A stretch of DNA of 35,647 bases from an uncultured Silvanigrella sp. GTDB lineage: Bacteria > Bdellovibrionota_B > Oligoflexia > Silvanigrellales > Silvanigrellaceae. The translations under genes were made by a program, and so were the position numbers. The notes under the pieces were generated by a model, which saw only the letters and a list, made by a program, of their open reading frames with translations, was not told the origin of the DNA and did no database searches. Of this stretch, positions 1 to 8,600 are shown in pieces (position 1 is the first letter of the stretch; the number at the start of each line of letters is the position of its first letter). The stretch spans positions 1-35,647 of the forward strand of contig CAIZJW010000233.1 in NCBI GenBank assembly GCA_903933385.1, read 5' to 3'.

Positions 1-1227
1 CATGGAATTCGTCACGATTTCTCAGACGATGAAATCGTGGCAAATGTTCGCCAAAGTCTGATGGCGAAAGCTCTACCAATCAATTCTGATGTTTACGCAA
101 CCGCAATTGGCGGTCCAACTCCAATGGCGTCACTTTTCGAAGATGCAGTACCTGGCTCTCGGTGCGGGCAAAGCTTAAAACAACTTGCGAGTCTGGGGCA
201 CTTTCAAGCTTCCGCAATACCCTACAGTCTCTTGCCCAGGTTTATTGAATTGTATTTTCACCCAGAATTAGCTTGCTCGAACCGCTTCCTAACGCTCGAA
301 CAACACCTTTTCCAGGCTTACCACCAAATTGTCTCAAGGCTACACGAGCCAGGCTCAAAAACTTTTCTTGTTTGGGTATCAAATTCAATAAAATACACTA
401 AAGAATCAGATGGAATTAAAGAGCTGGAAAAGTGGACTAACTCGAGCCATCTTGCTCATAATCTACTCCTCAATCATCTTGCCTTTCTAGAATCAACAAA
501 ACTTGAAAAAAATCATCAAACATTTGTGGTGGGACTCGCTGACGGTCATGCTCCTACAACAGCGTTTGTCAGATTCGACGGACAAACGAAGTCGAGTCTC
601 ACCGACCTGACTTTGGAGTCGCCTGGACAACGCTCGCAGTCATCTGTCGCCGAACTACTCCGCGGTCAGCCTGCACAAAACGAAAAGGACTCTCCCTATT
701 TCTATTCAGAATTCAATTCACAAAATGAAGTAAATCCAATTTCCGAGCTTTCACCCTCAATTATAACATCCGCGAAAAATCAATCGCCAAATATCAAACT
801 TGCGGTGAGTCACACTGCACTCCGAAAAGCCATTGTGAGTGCAAAACGCCATGTCATTTGTCAAAATGTTTCATCGACATCAGGAAAACGTTTGTTTGTT
901 AAGGTGAGTTTGAACCTGCGAGCCACAGAGAATCGTCTGCCGCAACTGACTTATGAAGACATTGAAAAAACCAATCTACCCCCCAAAAACGACTCGATGA
1001 ACCTTGATGAATGCATTGAAAATGCACGCGAAAGGTTAATACAAAGTGTGTTTGAAGACGTTTCGCTTCGTGACAGCTCTGCATTCAAAACTCTCTTAAC
1101 CGGATTGCCCGTCAAATCAATTCGTGCACAAGGCGGAAGCGTCGAACAAAACACCGAGTCCGAAGAAGCACTCGATCAGTCAACATCGGCCCTGCCCGCA
1201 GTCCCGAGCGAGGAACAGGAACAATGA
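1..1227 (+). CDS. Unidentified protein, 5'-truncated by the window edge
   Basis: The reading frame is open from base 1 to the TGA at 1225-1227, so the start lies outside the window. A GTG at 37 is in frame, but coding sequence before it (reading HGIRHDFSDDEI) makes it an unlikely start. About 408 residues are visible. I recognise no family. There is no membrane segment in the visible part, and the C-terminal 40 residues are rich in Glu and Ser. The segment FVVGLADGHAP near residue 180 faintly resembles the Asp-His element late in alkaline-phosphatase-superfamily enzymes, but this is too weak to name a function. The stop overlaps the next start as ATGA, so the two genes are translationally coupled and probably act together. 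Confidence 0.75.
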   Translation, partial: HGIRHDFSDDEIVANVRQSLMAKALPINSDVYATAIGGPTPMASLFEDAVPGSRCGQSLKQLASLGHFQASAIPYSLLPRFIELYFHPELACSNRFLTLEQHLFQAYHQIVSRLHEPGSKTFLVWVSNSIKYTKESDGIKELEKWTNSSHLAHNLLLNHLAFLESTKLEKNHQTFVVGLADGHAPTTAFVRFDGQTKSSLTDLTLESPGQRSQSSVAELLRGQPAQNEKDSPYFYSEFNSQNEVNPISELSPSIITSAKNQSPNIKLAVSHTALRKAIVSAKRHVICQNVSSTSGKRLFVKVSLNLRATENRLPQLTYEDIEKTNLPPKNDSMNLDECIENARERLIQSVFEDVSLRDSSAFKTLLTGLPVKSIRAQGGSVEQNTESEEALDQSTSALPAVPSEEQEQ

Positions 1228-3710
1228 AAAGAAAAGCGAAAGCCCAAAAATTCTACCTATCGCGGACCAGTAAAAACGAAATACTTTTTGCAAAAATCGC
1301 AATAGCAACTATTTGCTTTGTTCTTCTATTGGTTGGTATATCTCTCGGAACTCGCTCGAACAGAGTTGCACGTTCCAATGCAAGGAAACAAATTGAGCAG
1401 GCCGCTCAATACGTAAGAGGCTGGCAGGCGTCTTCAGAACCCGATATGAATTCAGAAAAATCAGACCTTCGCTCACACGTAGGTTTTCACTTTGATTGGC
1501 CAACGCGTTTTAACACTCCCCAATTGAGCTTACCAAAGGCAACAGGCGCTGGCCGAACGCAGGAAATAGAGCAACTTTTAAAGCTAGGAAAAACAAAAAT
1601 CACCTTACACGCAACGAGCGTTGGTAAAAACAGATACTACCTAGAAGAGACTCTGAGTCGCAATTACAAAGTCCAGGTGAAGAAAAGCGTTGCCGTGATG
1701 CTGCCTGGAGAAAAAATTCAGATCTACTATAACTCGAGCACGGCAGCAGCTCGGAACTGGAAGCTAAGAGTGAGAGCTATCGCCGTCACTCAAGATCGTC
1801 TCGATTCGACAATCCCAGTCTTGACTGGTTTTTCTCGCGAGATCCTGACCCGAGGAGAAGTCGAGCCAAGAGGACAACAACTCGACATAGACATTCCTTC
1901 AGCCAGTGAGTTGCAGCGTCGTGACGAGAAATATTTTACTATAGAATGGCCTACAGAAGCATCTGGAATTCTCGTTCTTGAGGGTCTGCAACCTGCATTC
2001 ATAGATTCTGAAAACCGATCGCAGATGTCACGAAATCTCGTTGTGCACATCGATGGAATGCATGGTTCTCTCACGCAGCTTCAAAGGACTCTTGAATTAC
2101 TGAATCGATCGTTTGGCAACACGGCAAACAAAATACACATAACCTCAGCTATTCCCCCAGCGAAAAACTTTTCCCTCTCTCGAGAGACACTCTTGACTGG
2201 CAGAACACCCATTGAGCTCGGAGCTTCCCTACAAAACGATAAATTACGACAGCTTATAAAGCCTCAACAGGCACTTGTAAATAAAGCACTCAATCGAGGT
2301 GGATCGGCAAGAAAAATAACTCTAGTCAGCAAGAACTCGTGCTCCTCAGATTGTTTAACGCGTTCTGGTTTGGCTGCGGAAAATGAATTCTTTACAAGTG
2401 AAATGACAATACAGAGAAATGACGAGTTTGCTTCGACTTCACTTTTTATTCGCAACGATGAATTCATCACCGAGCCTGGCCTGCTGTTTGTTGAAATCAA
2501 TGCTCCGAGCGAGAATCTTCGTCTCAATTGGGAAAGCATAACTGCCTCGAAATTCTCGACATACCGCTGGATTACTTCTGGCCTTTTGGACATATTTGGG
2601 TACCATGACTCCGCTCTCCAAAATGAAGAGAAAATTCTTCAAATTGACATATGGTTGGCAAAGTTGATTGAGTCTTTCCTTGTAAATTCGCACTCCGCTA
2701 ATGTCGCGATTTTTTTACACGACAATAACTCCCCTGTGCTTCTCTCTGGTTCAAAGAAAGAGACAACCAGTCTGACTCGTGGTGAAATTCTTATGAATCT
2801 TCATGACCTCTCATTGACAACAAGCGAATCAAAACAGCCAACCGTCATTGAAACACCAGTTGGAATGCTTTCTGCGCTGCGCTTCTTCGAAAAGAATAGT
2901 ATTGAGAAAAAAACCACACTCACTCATGCTGAACTATTGCAGCAATTAAACAACGAACACATGCTAGTGTCCCAACTGCAGGAGAGCTCATACATCACCA
3001 CAACCCCAGATGGCTGGCTACTCGATCCAAAACATTCGAGTGGGCAGGATGAAAACAAACCTCTGTTTAAGGCTGAACCAGAGAAAATTCACCTCGTTCA
3101 AGAAAGCTCAAATACTGAGAGACGAAAGAGTAAACTTCTAGGGCTTCATGTTTCGATGCCTGCAAATAATTTAAAAGACGAAGTGATCGACACTGAAATA
3201 TCAACTACTCTTCGGGGTCTTGGGTGCGAGTCTCAATCTGAGAACGCGCAATTGAAATCATTTAATTATGATGATGCTGGAATACCCTCTTTGAGCGAAA
3301 TGCAAATCGTTGGCCGACGCGCTGCCCAAACACCCTGGCATATTTTCTGTCTCTTTGAGGGTCGAATTTCAAACTCCACTTCTCTTCGGATGCGCTTCGA
3401 GCTCAATGATCGGCCGGTGGTACGCGAGATGCTTGGATTGGGAGAATTCGCTCTTCCGATTCGAGGATTTCTCTGGCGTTCCCCTGACAGTATTGAACTT
3501 ATTGGTGCGCAGGTGCTCGATGCCACTGTCTCACTCCATGTTCCCGATTCGGATTTGGCAAAGCAGACCTCAGTCGTATTGTGGAGTGATCGAATTCCTG
3601 CCGGCTTGAAAGATCCACGCGCGACATTTCCTCTAGAATTGTCGCGGCCAGAGGAAAAACCTTTGCAGAACTCAACCCAAGAAGCTGAAGAACGGCTTAG
3701 TGAAAAGTAA
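1224..3710 (+). CDS. Membrane-anchored protein with weak alkaline-phosphatase/sulfatase-superfamily features
   Basis: This 828-aa protein has a basic N-terminus and one transmembrane helix at about residues 22-42, followed by a large domain predicted outside the membrane. Residues 272-280 (LVVHIDGMH) resemble the first metal-binding strand of the sulfatase/alkaline phosphatase fold. Residues 317-327 (SLSRETLLTGR) resemble the sulfatase signature (C/S)-x-P-S-R-x-x-L-L-T-G-R, with Leu in place of Pro. I could not find convincing later metal ligands, so it may be inactive or divergent. The start overlaps the upstream stop by 4 nt (ATGA), and xseA follows after 13 nt, so it sits in the xseA-xseB-pyk operon. 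The gene call is firm; the family assignment is only a suggestion. Confidence 0.7.
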   Translation: MKRKAKAQKFYLSRTSKNEILFAKIAIATICFVLLLVGISLGTRSNRVARSNARKQIEQAAQYVRGWQASSEPDMNSEKSDLRSHVGFHFDWPTRFNTPQLSLPKATGAGRTQEIEQLLKLGKTKITLHATSVGKNRYYLEETLSRNYKVQVKKSVAVMLPGEKIQIYYNSSTAAARNWKLRVRAIAVTQDRLDSTIPVLTGFSREILTRGEVEPRGQQLDIDIPSASELQRRDEKYFTIEWPTEASGILVLEGLQPAFIDSENRSQMSRNLVVHIDGMHGSLTQLQRTLELLNRSFGNTANKIHITSAIPPAKNFSLSRETLLTGRTPIELGASLQNDKLRQLIKPQQALVNKALNRGGSARKITLVSKNSCSSDCLTRSGLAAENEFFTSEMTIQRNDEFASTSLFIRNDEFITEPGLLFVEINAPSENLRLNWESITASKFSTYRWITSGLLDIFGYHDSALQNEEKILQIDIWLAKLIESFLVNSHSANVAIFLHDNNSPVLLSGSKKETTSLTRGEILMNLHDLSLTTSESKQPTVIETPVGMLSALRFFEKNSIEKKTTLTHAELLQQLNNEHMLVSQLQESSYITTTPDGWLLDPKHSSGQDENKPLFKAEPEKIHLVQESSNTERRKSKLLGLHVSMPANNLKDEVIDTEISTTLRGLGCESQSENAQLKSFNYDDAGIPSLSEMQIVGRRAAQTPWHIFCLFEGRISNSTSLRMRFELNDRPVVREMLGLGEFALPIRGFLWRSPDSIELIGAQVLDATVSLHVPDSDLAKQTSVVLWSDRIPAGLKDPRATFPLELSRPEEKPLQNSTQEAEERLSEK

Positions 3711-3723
3711 AGAGGCTTAAAGA

Positions 3724-5271
3724 ATGGCTCCGCGAAGGTCATTGACGCAGCAGGGTGAACTGCTCAAACTCACTGGCGACACTTTCACAATAAAAGAAGA
3801 ACTTAAACGCATTGGTGCGCGATACGACGGTGCTCAAAAATGTTGGTTCGTTTCGGCAGAAGAATCAAATCTAAAGAAGCTTGAATTCTTAGGATTTCTC
3901 GTTTTGCAACCACTGGCATCTGTACCGTTAGAGAAATTGTCAGACGAACTCTCTAAACCAGAGGTGCAAGGTAACGAGGACGTCACTGAAAAGAGTGGCG
4001 ATGTTTTTACTGTTTCCCAATTTACAAGCTTTGTCGAAAACGTTTTCCGTAGACACCTTGGATTTGATTTTTGGATTGTGGGAGAGGTTTCATCGCTCAA
4101 ATCTTCCAGTGGACATGTGTACTTTGATCTCATTGAACCTGAGCAAGAGAGGGCATTACAGACCGGGCGAGCCGCTTCCGTTTCCTGCTGCTTTTGGGCT
4201 GGAAAAATACGTCAACTTTCCGAAAAAATATCGAACTTTCCTCTTGGTGAAGGAATCAAGATCAAGCTGAAAGTTCACTGCGATTTTCGTAAAGAGGGAT
4301 CACGACTCAATTTGATTGTTGATGATATCGACCCTCAATACACTCTCGGCGATTTGGCGTTGCAACGACAGAATATAGTTCGCGAACTGAAGCGCAGAGG
4401 CCTTTACGACCGACAACGCCTTCATGCTAAATGGCCGGATTTTCCGTTGCGCATTGCACTTCTGACGGCAGCTGGTTCACGCGCTCAAACTGATTTTCTC
4501 GATGAACTCAAAATCTCAAAGCTCTCGTTCCAAGTGACGCTTTTTGATTGCCACATGCAGGGTGAAAAGGTTGAACGTGACATAACCAATGCCCTCGCTG
4601 AAATTTCCGCGGATGGTGAGTCTTCTTTCGATTGTGTGGTTATCACGCGTGGTGGCGGTTCACGGTTAGATTTGCGTTGGTTCGACAATCTCGAAATAGG
4701 TAAGTCGATTGCATATTGCACTCTACCGGTGCTCACAGCCATCGGACATTTAGAAGACGTTAGCATTGCCGACGAAGTTGCCTCCGTTGCGGAAAAGACG
4801 CCCACCGGTGCCGCGCGATTTCTTGCACAGAGCATCTCAAACGGATTTGAAAAGATTCTAGGCCGACTCGAGCGAGCTGCCCGAGTGTCGCAGGCCCGAA
4901 TTCAACGCGAGAGGCAATGGATTGAGCGATTCGAAATCACACTTCAGCAATCGACACGGCGCAGAGTCGAAAAAGAAAAGGATAAGCTCTCTGACAGCCA
5001 GAGAGCACTCCGCCTCGTCCAAAAGACAGCGGCGCAACCTTTGCGTCTAGGATACTCTATCCTCCGGGCTCAGGATGGGCGCACTCTCAAGGCAGATGAC
5101 TTTCTCACATCTGGTTTCCCTGAGTCCGTTCAGGTGGAACTTTTCAGCGCGGACAAAAACGCTCAAGTTTTAGTCGATTTACAAGTGACGGCGGTACAAC
5201 AGAAGAGCTCCAACACGCTTGTCACTGAGAGCATCTCGCTCTCAACTTCCCCCCAAAACCAAGGACTTTAG
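3724..5271 (+). CDS. xseA: Exodeoxyribonuclease VII large subunit with an extra N-terminal domain
   Basis: XseA is the catalytic subunit of ExoVII, which cuts single-stranded DNA from both ends to oligonucleotides and works with XseB. The usual protein begins near residue 94 (VFTVSQFTSFVENVF). The OB-fold follows at about 95-195 (WIVGEVSSLKSSSGHVYFDL), then the catalytic domain with R309-GGGS and I340-G-H-L-E-D345, and a basic coiled-coil region to about 440. The canonical G-H-E-x-D reads G-H-L-E-D here, with the Asp kept. Residues 13-44 form an added module with K-x-x-G-A-R-Y-D-x-x-x-K-x-W-F-V, resembling DUF5710-type domains. The start ATG has AGAGG about 9 nt upstream, and no later ATG with a good ribosome site was seen before the canonical part. 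xseB follows after 6 nt. Confidence 0.93.
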   Translation: MAPRRSLTQQGELLKLTGDTFTIKEELKRIGARYDGAQKCWFVSAEESNLKKLEFLGFLVLQPLASVPLEKLSDELSKPEVQGNEDVTEKSGDVFTVSQFTSFVENVFRRHLGFDFWIVGEVSSLKSSSGHVYFDLIEPEQERALQTGRAASVSCCFWAGKIRQLSEKISNFPLGEGIKIKLKVHCDFRKEGSRLNLIVDDIDPQYTLGDLALQRQNIVRELKRRGLYDRQRLHAKWPDFPLRIALLTAAGSRAQTDFLDELKISKLSFQVTLFDCHMQGEKVERDITNALAEISADGESSFDCVVITRGGGSRLDLRWFDNLEIGKSIAYCTLPVLTAIGHLEDVSIADEVASVAEKTPTGAARFLAQSISNGFEKILGRLERAARVSQARIQRERQWIERFEITLQQSTRRRVEKEKDKLSDSQRALRLVQKTAAQPLRLGYSILRAQDGRTLKADDFLTSGFPESVQVELFSADKNAQVLVDLQVTAVQQKSSNTLVTESISLSTSPQNQGL

Positions 5272-5277
5272 ACTGCC

Positions 5278-5529
5278 ATGAAAACCTCGAAATCGTTGAC
5301 ATACAAGGAATTGCAAAGCGAACTAACGCGCATTCTGGCCACACTCGAACAAGATGGAACTTCACTCGACGAGATTTCTGCCCTGCTGAAATCCGGATTC
5401 GAAACCGTAGACGCCCTCAGGGCCCGACTCACAGAATCTGAAGCTCAGATTGAAAACATTATCTCACTGCGGCACAACAACTCCCACAACGCTCAGCTCG
5501 ACAACGGCGAAGGAGAATCTCAGCAATGA
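5278..5529 (+). CDS. xseB: Exodeoxyribonuclease VII small subunit
   Basis: This 83-aa protein fits XseB in length and pattern. Two helices carry LTYKELQSELTRILATLE and GTSLDEISALLKSGFE, which is the family's L-x-x-I-L-x-x-L-E / s-L-e-e-a-l-x-l-y-x-x-G signature. The C-terminal tail is acidic and Asn/Gln-rich. It binds XseA to form the active ExoVII complex in the cytoplasm. It lies 6 nt after xseA, and its stop overlaps the pyk start as ATGA, so the subunits and pyruvate kinase should be co-transcribed and coupled. Confidence 0.93.
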   Translation: MKTSKSLTYKELQSELTRILATLEQDGTSLDEISALLKSGFETVDALRARLTESEAQIENIISLRHNNSHNAQLDNGEGESQQ

Positions 5530-6971
5530 CGAATACTTTGAACACGACACGGACAAAAATCGTCTGTACGCTCGGTCCTTCGAGTAGCGATCGCGAGACT
5601 ATCTCAGCTTTGATTGATGCAGGAATGAATGTAGCTCGCCTGAATTTTTCTCATGGCGAGCACAGCACGCACGCCCAAAACATCGCTACCATTCGCGAGC
5701 TTTCTCGAGAAAAAAACAAGCCTGTTGCAATTCTTCAGGATCTTCAGGGTCCTAAGATCCGTGTGGGAAAGCTGCGCGGAGGCTCAACGACAATCTCTAA
5801 AGGCCAACACCTGACTTTAGTATTCGGCCTCGAGCAAACGGACGATAACATCCCAATCGATTACCGCGAGCTTGCGGCAGATACCCACGTGGGCGCAAAA
5901 ATTCTCCTCGATGACGGACTCCTCGGAATGACAGTTGTCGGAATCAGAGATGGACTCGTGGATTGCGAGGTCGTTCACGGAGGCCTGCTAAAATCGCGCA
6001 AAGGCGTAAACTTTCCAGACAGCGATCTTTCCATCCCTTCCACAACAGAAAAAGACACTCGCGATTTGCTTTTCGGAGTCGCCCAGGGCGTTGACTACGT
6101 AGCACTCTCGTTTGTGCGTACCGCTGGTGATGTGCAAAAGCTAAAACAAATGCTTCGTGCACTTGGCTCTGACATTCCGGTGATCGCAAAAATCGAGATG
6201 CTCAGTGCTGTCGAGAATATTGATGAAATTTGCCAAGTCACAGACGCCATCATGGTTGCCCGCGGCGACCTGGGTGTTGAATGCGGTTTCGCAAACGTTT
6301 CTGCGTTCCAAAAGCAGATTGTTCGCTCCTCACGTGCTCACGGGAAGCCTGTTATTGTCGCAACCCAGATGCTCGACTCAATGATTGAAAACCACGTTCC
6401 CACGAAGGCCGAAATCTCGGACGTTGCCAATGCAGTGTTTGACCTCGCCGATGCAACTATGCTTTCCGGTGAAACTGCATCAGGAAGACATCCTAGTCAT
6501 GTTGTAAATACCATGCGCGACATTCTTTCACGGGTCGAAAATTCGGGCATGTTGATTCCAGGTGAAGAGAACGCTCGCCTTTTCAAATCAAATAGCACAC
6601 CAGAAGTCGTTGCCCGCACAGCTGCTGAGCTCGGTGACGCATGCAAAGCTGCTGCCATTGTGTGTCTCACCCTGACAGGAAATATCGCACGCACCGTTGC
6701 GAAATATCGCCCACAGGTGCCTGTGATTGCTTTGAGTCCACGCCCTGACGTCGTTCGTAAGCTAAGCTTAGTGCGAGGAGTGAGTGGTATGCAGAACACA
6801 ATGTTCTTTGATACTGATGGCGCGCTGCATGAAATCGCTAAATCAATTGTTCAGCGCGGAATGGCAAAAGAAGGTGATTTGCTCGTCATTACTGGTGGAA
6901 TTCCATTGGCATCGATGCAGCCGACAAACCTCATTAAGCTGCACAGAATTTCAAAAGAGGACGTACTGTAA
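5526..6971 (+). CDS. pyk: Pyruvate kinase
   Basis: The enzyme converts phosphoenolpyruvate and ADP to pyruvate and ATP at the end of glycolysis. The 481-aa length is normal. Visible signatures are TKIVCTLGPSS at the N-terminus, NVARLNFSHG, ILQDLQGPKIRVG, the active-site strand VIAKIEMLSAVENIDEI, MVARGDLGVE with metal-binding acidic residues, and ATQMLDSMI followed by LSGETASGRHP. The C-terminal regulatory domain is present, so the gene looks intact. The start ATG overlaps the xseB stop by 4 nt. The 3' end overlaps the convergent methyltransferase gene by 21 nt, leaving no room for an ordinary terminator between them. Confidence 0.97.
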   Translation: MTNTLNTTRTKIVCTLGPSSSDRETISALIDAGMNVARLNFSHGEHSTHAQNIATIRELSREKNKPVAILQDLQGPKIRVGKLRGGSTTISKGQHLTLVFGLEQTDDNIPIDYRELAADTHVGAKILLDDGLLGMTVVGIRDGLVDCEVVHGGLLKSRKGVNFPDSDLSIPSTTEKDTRDLLFGVAQGVDYVALSFVRTAGDVQKLKQMLRALGSDIPVIAKIEMLSAVENIDEICQVTDAIMVARGDLGVECGFANVSAFQKQIVRSSRAHGKPVIVATQMLDSMIENHVPTKAEISDVANAVFDLADATMLSGETASGRHPSHVVNTMRDILSRVENSGMLIPGEENARLFKSNSTPEVVARTAAELGDACKAAAIVCLTLTGNIARTVAKYRPQVPVIALSPRPDVVRKLSLVRGVSGMQNTMFFDTDGALHEIAKSIVQRGMAKEGDLLVITGGIPLASMQPTNLIKLHRISKEDVL

Positions 6972-8600
6972 CCACAGGCACTCGATGCCCCCGTTGAAAA
7001 CCTTCTTTCGACGGGTGGCGCGTAATCCTACCGAACCCGCATGCGCCTCACTCCCTGCAAGTATCCAGGCCTGCCAGCCTCGGCAATTTTTCTTCAACGT
7101 GTCGCCAATGTCTTTGTAAAATGCTTTGAGCTCTTCTTCCTCTCCAAGGCGCACGCCATAGGGAGGATTCATGACAACGATCCCTTCAGGGTCATCGACG
7201 TGCATCTGCATAATGTCACGCTTTTCAAAATGAATGAGCTTAGAGACACCTGCCGCTTCTGCATTTTTCTTCGCAGCGGCAATTGCTGTGAGATCTTTGT
7301 CGCGGCAGAGCAGTGGTGCCTTGACGGAATCAGGATCGACCACTCGCCCTAGTGCATGCTGCTTATAAAGTGAAATTTTTTGAAATACATCGAGCAGCGA
7401 GAGCTCTTGGGCGCGAATCGTCCGGCGAATATATTCAATTTGTTTCATTGCAGAAGCAGGAAGAATCTCGAGCCATTCATAGGCAAAGTGTTTGCGTTCA
7501 AGCTGAGGACGACGATTGAGCAATGCAAGCGCGGCTTCAATTGCAAATGTCCCAGTTCCACACATGGGATCGATAAAATCTGGTGACAAAAGTATCGCTC
7601 CAGGAATGCGACGATTTACTTTTTCTTCACCCGCTTCCGAAGCGATCTTTTTCTCTCTTTGAGACGATTTTTCTTCAACCCGAGAAAAATAAACTTTCTC
7701 TGGATTATCGCGTCGGAGCTCGCGACATAAACGATTCCATCCTGTCATTCGAACAAGTCCTGCAGCCAAAAGTTCGCTAAGAGGAGCATCGTGAGTTGCC
7801 GTTCGATAGCCTCGAGCTGAAAGAGGAATTCCCGTAGTATCAACACTCACAGAAAGCAGCCCACGGTGCAAACGCGCCATAACTCGCACCTGCGGAGCAT
7901 CTTTTTCAACACTCGGACGCTCTCGTGTTTGTCGTTTGAATGAGTCGACAATTCCATCTTTAATTTTGAGGTTGAGCGATGGAGCCTTGATATTGGGATC
8001 GGTTGATGTTGCATTGACCATGAATGTTTTGTCGAGCTTGAAAAATGCGGGCCAGTTCATTTTCTCAACCGATGCATAAACATCTTCAATTGTGCGAACT
8101 TCACCCTGATAGATTTCACAAAGAATTCGACTTGCGCAGCGCAAACCAAAATTCATTGCAAGACAAAGAGTCCATGGCCCACGAACGTATACCCCTGCAC
8201 TCGCGACCGTGGGCTCAGAACTCAATTGAATTCCACAATCAGCGGCAAGCTCGTTGATCTCAGCAACAAGTTCTTCCTCAAGACCATGGATGGTTGTTAT
8301 AAAAAACGTTGCTGATTGCTCATCGAACAACGGCAGGCGCCGCTGTGGGCGTTCCACCGGGCGCTGGCTCCTTTGATCCATCCTCGGGTTTTGTGGTCGG
8401 CTCGTTCGATTTGGCCGCGGGCGATCCAGCGACTGCGGCCGCTTGGTTTGCGTCCGCTCCTGAGCTTCCTGCATTGGCACTCGAGCCGTCGGCCTTGGCT
8501 GAAACTCCATTTTTGGAGTCGGTAGGAGCCGACCCGGGGAGTTGTCCTGGGCTTGGGATTTGCCCCGTGGTCCCGTTTTTGTCGCTGTTCGGCTTGTCAT
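6951..8600 (-). CDS. THUMP-domain SAM-dependent RNA methyltransferase, RlmL/YpsC-like
   Basis: The family makes N2-methylguanosine in 23S rRNA. The fold is an N-terminal ferredoxin-like/THUMP region (FFITTIHGLEEELVAEINEL; later GYRTATHDAPLSELLAAGL), then a Rossmann methyltransferase with the SAM loop D344-PMCGTGTF and catalytic N478-P-P-Y481. About 30 charged residues are inserted before the SAM loop. A basic tail of about 90 residues rich in Arg, Pro and Gln precedes the conserved part, as in many RNA-binding enzymes. I chose ATG 8600 because GAGGAGGGG lies just upstream (8605-8613). This start is inside the MotE-like gene in another frame. Alternatives are ATG 8381 or TTG 8330, both with poorer ribosome sites; upstream codons to 8660 are also open. 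There is no RlmK domain. Confidence 0.88.
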   Translation of the reverse strand: MTSRTATKTGPRGKSQAQDNSPGRLLPTPKMEFQPRPTARVPMQEAQERTQTKRPQSLDRPRPNRTSRPQNPRMDQRSQRPVERPQRRLPLFDEQSATFFITTIHGLEEELVAEINELAADCGIQLSSEPTVASAGVYVRGPWTLCLAMNFGLRCASRILCEIYQGEVRTIEDVYASVEKMNWPAFFKLDKTFMVNATSTDPNIKAPSLNLKIKDGIVDSFKRQTRERPSVEKDAPQVRVMARLHRGLLSVSVDTTGIPLSARGYRTATHDAPLSELLAAGLVRMTGWNRLCRELRRDNPEKVYFSRVEEKSSQREKKIASEAGEEKVNRRIPGAILLSPDFIDPMCGTGTFAIEAALALLNRRPQLERKHFAYEWLEILPASAMKQIEYIRRTIRAQELSLLDVFQKISLYKQHALGRVVDPDSVKAPLLCRDKDLTAIAAAKKNAEAAGVSKLIHFEKRDIMQMHVDDPEGIVVMNPPYGVRLGEEEELKAFYKDIGDTLKKNCRGWQAWILAGSEAHAGSVGLRATRRKKVFNGGIECLWLQYVLF

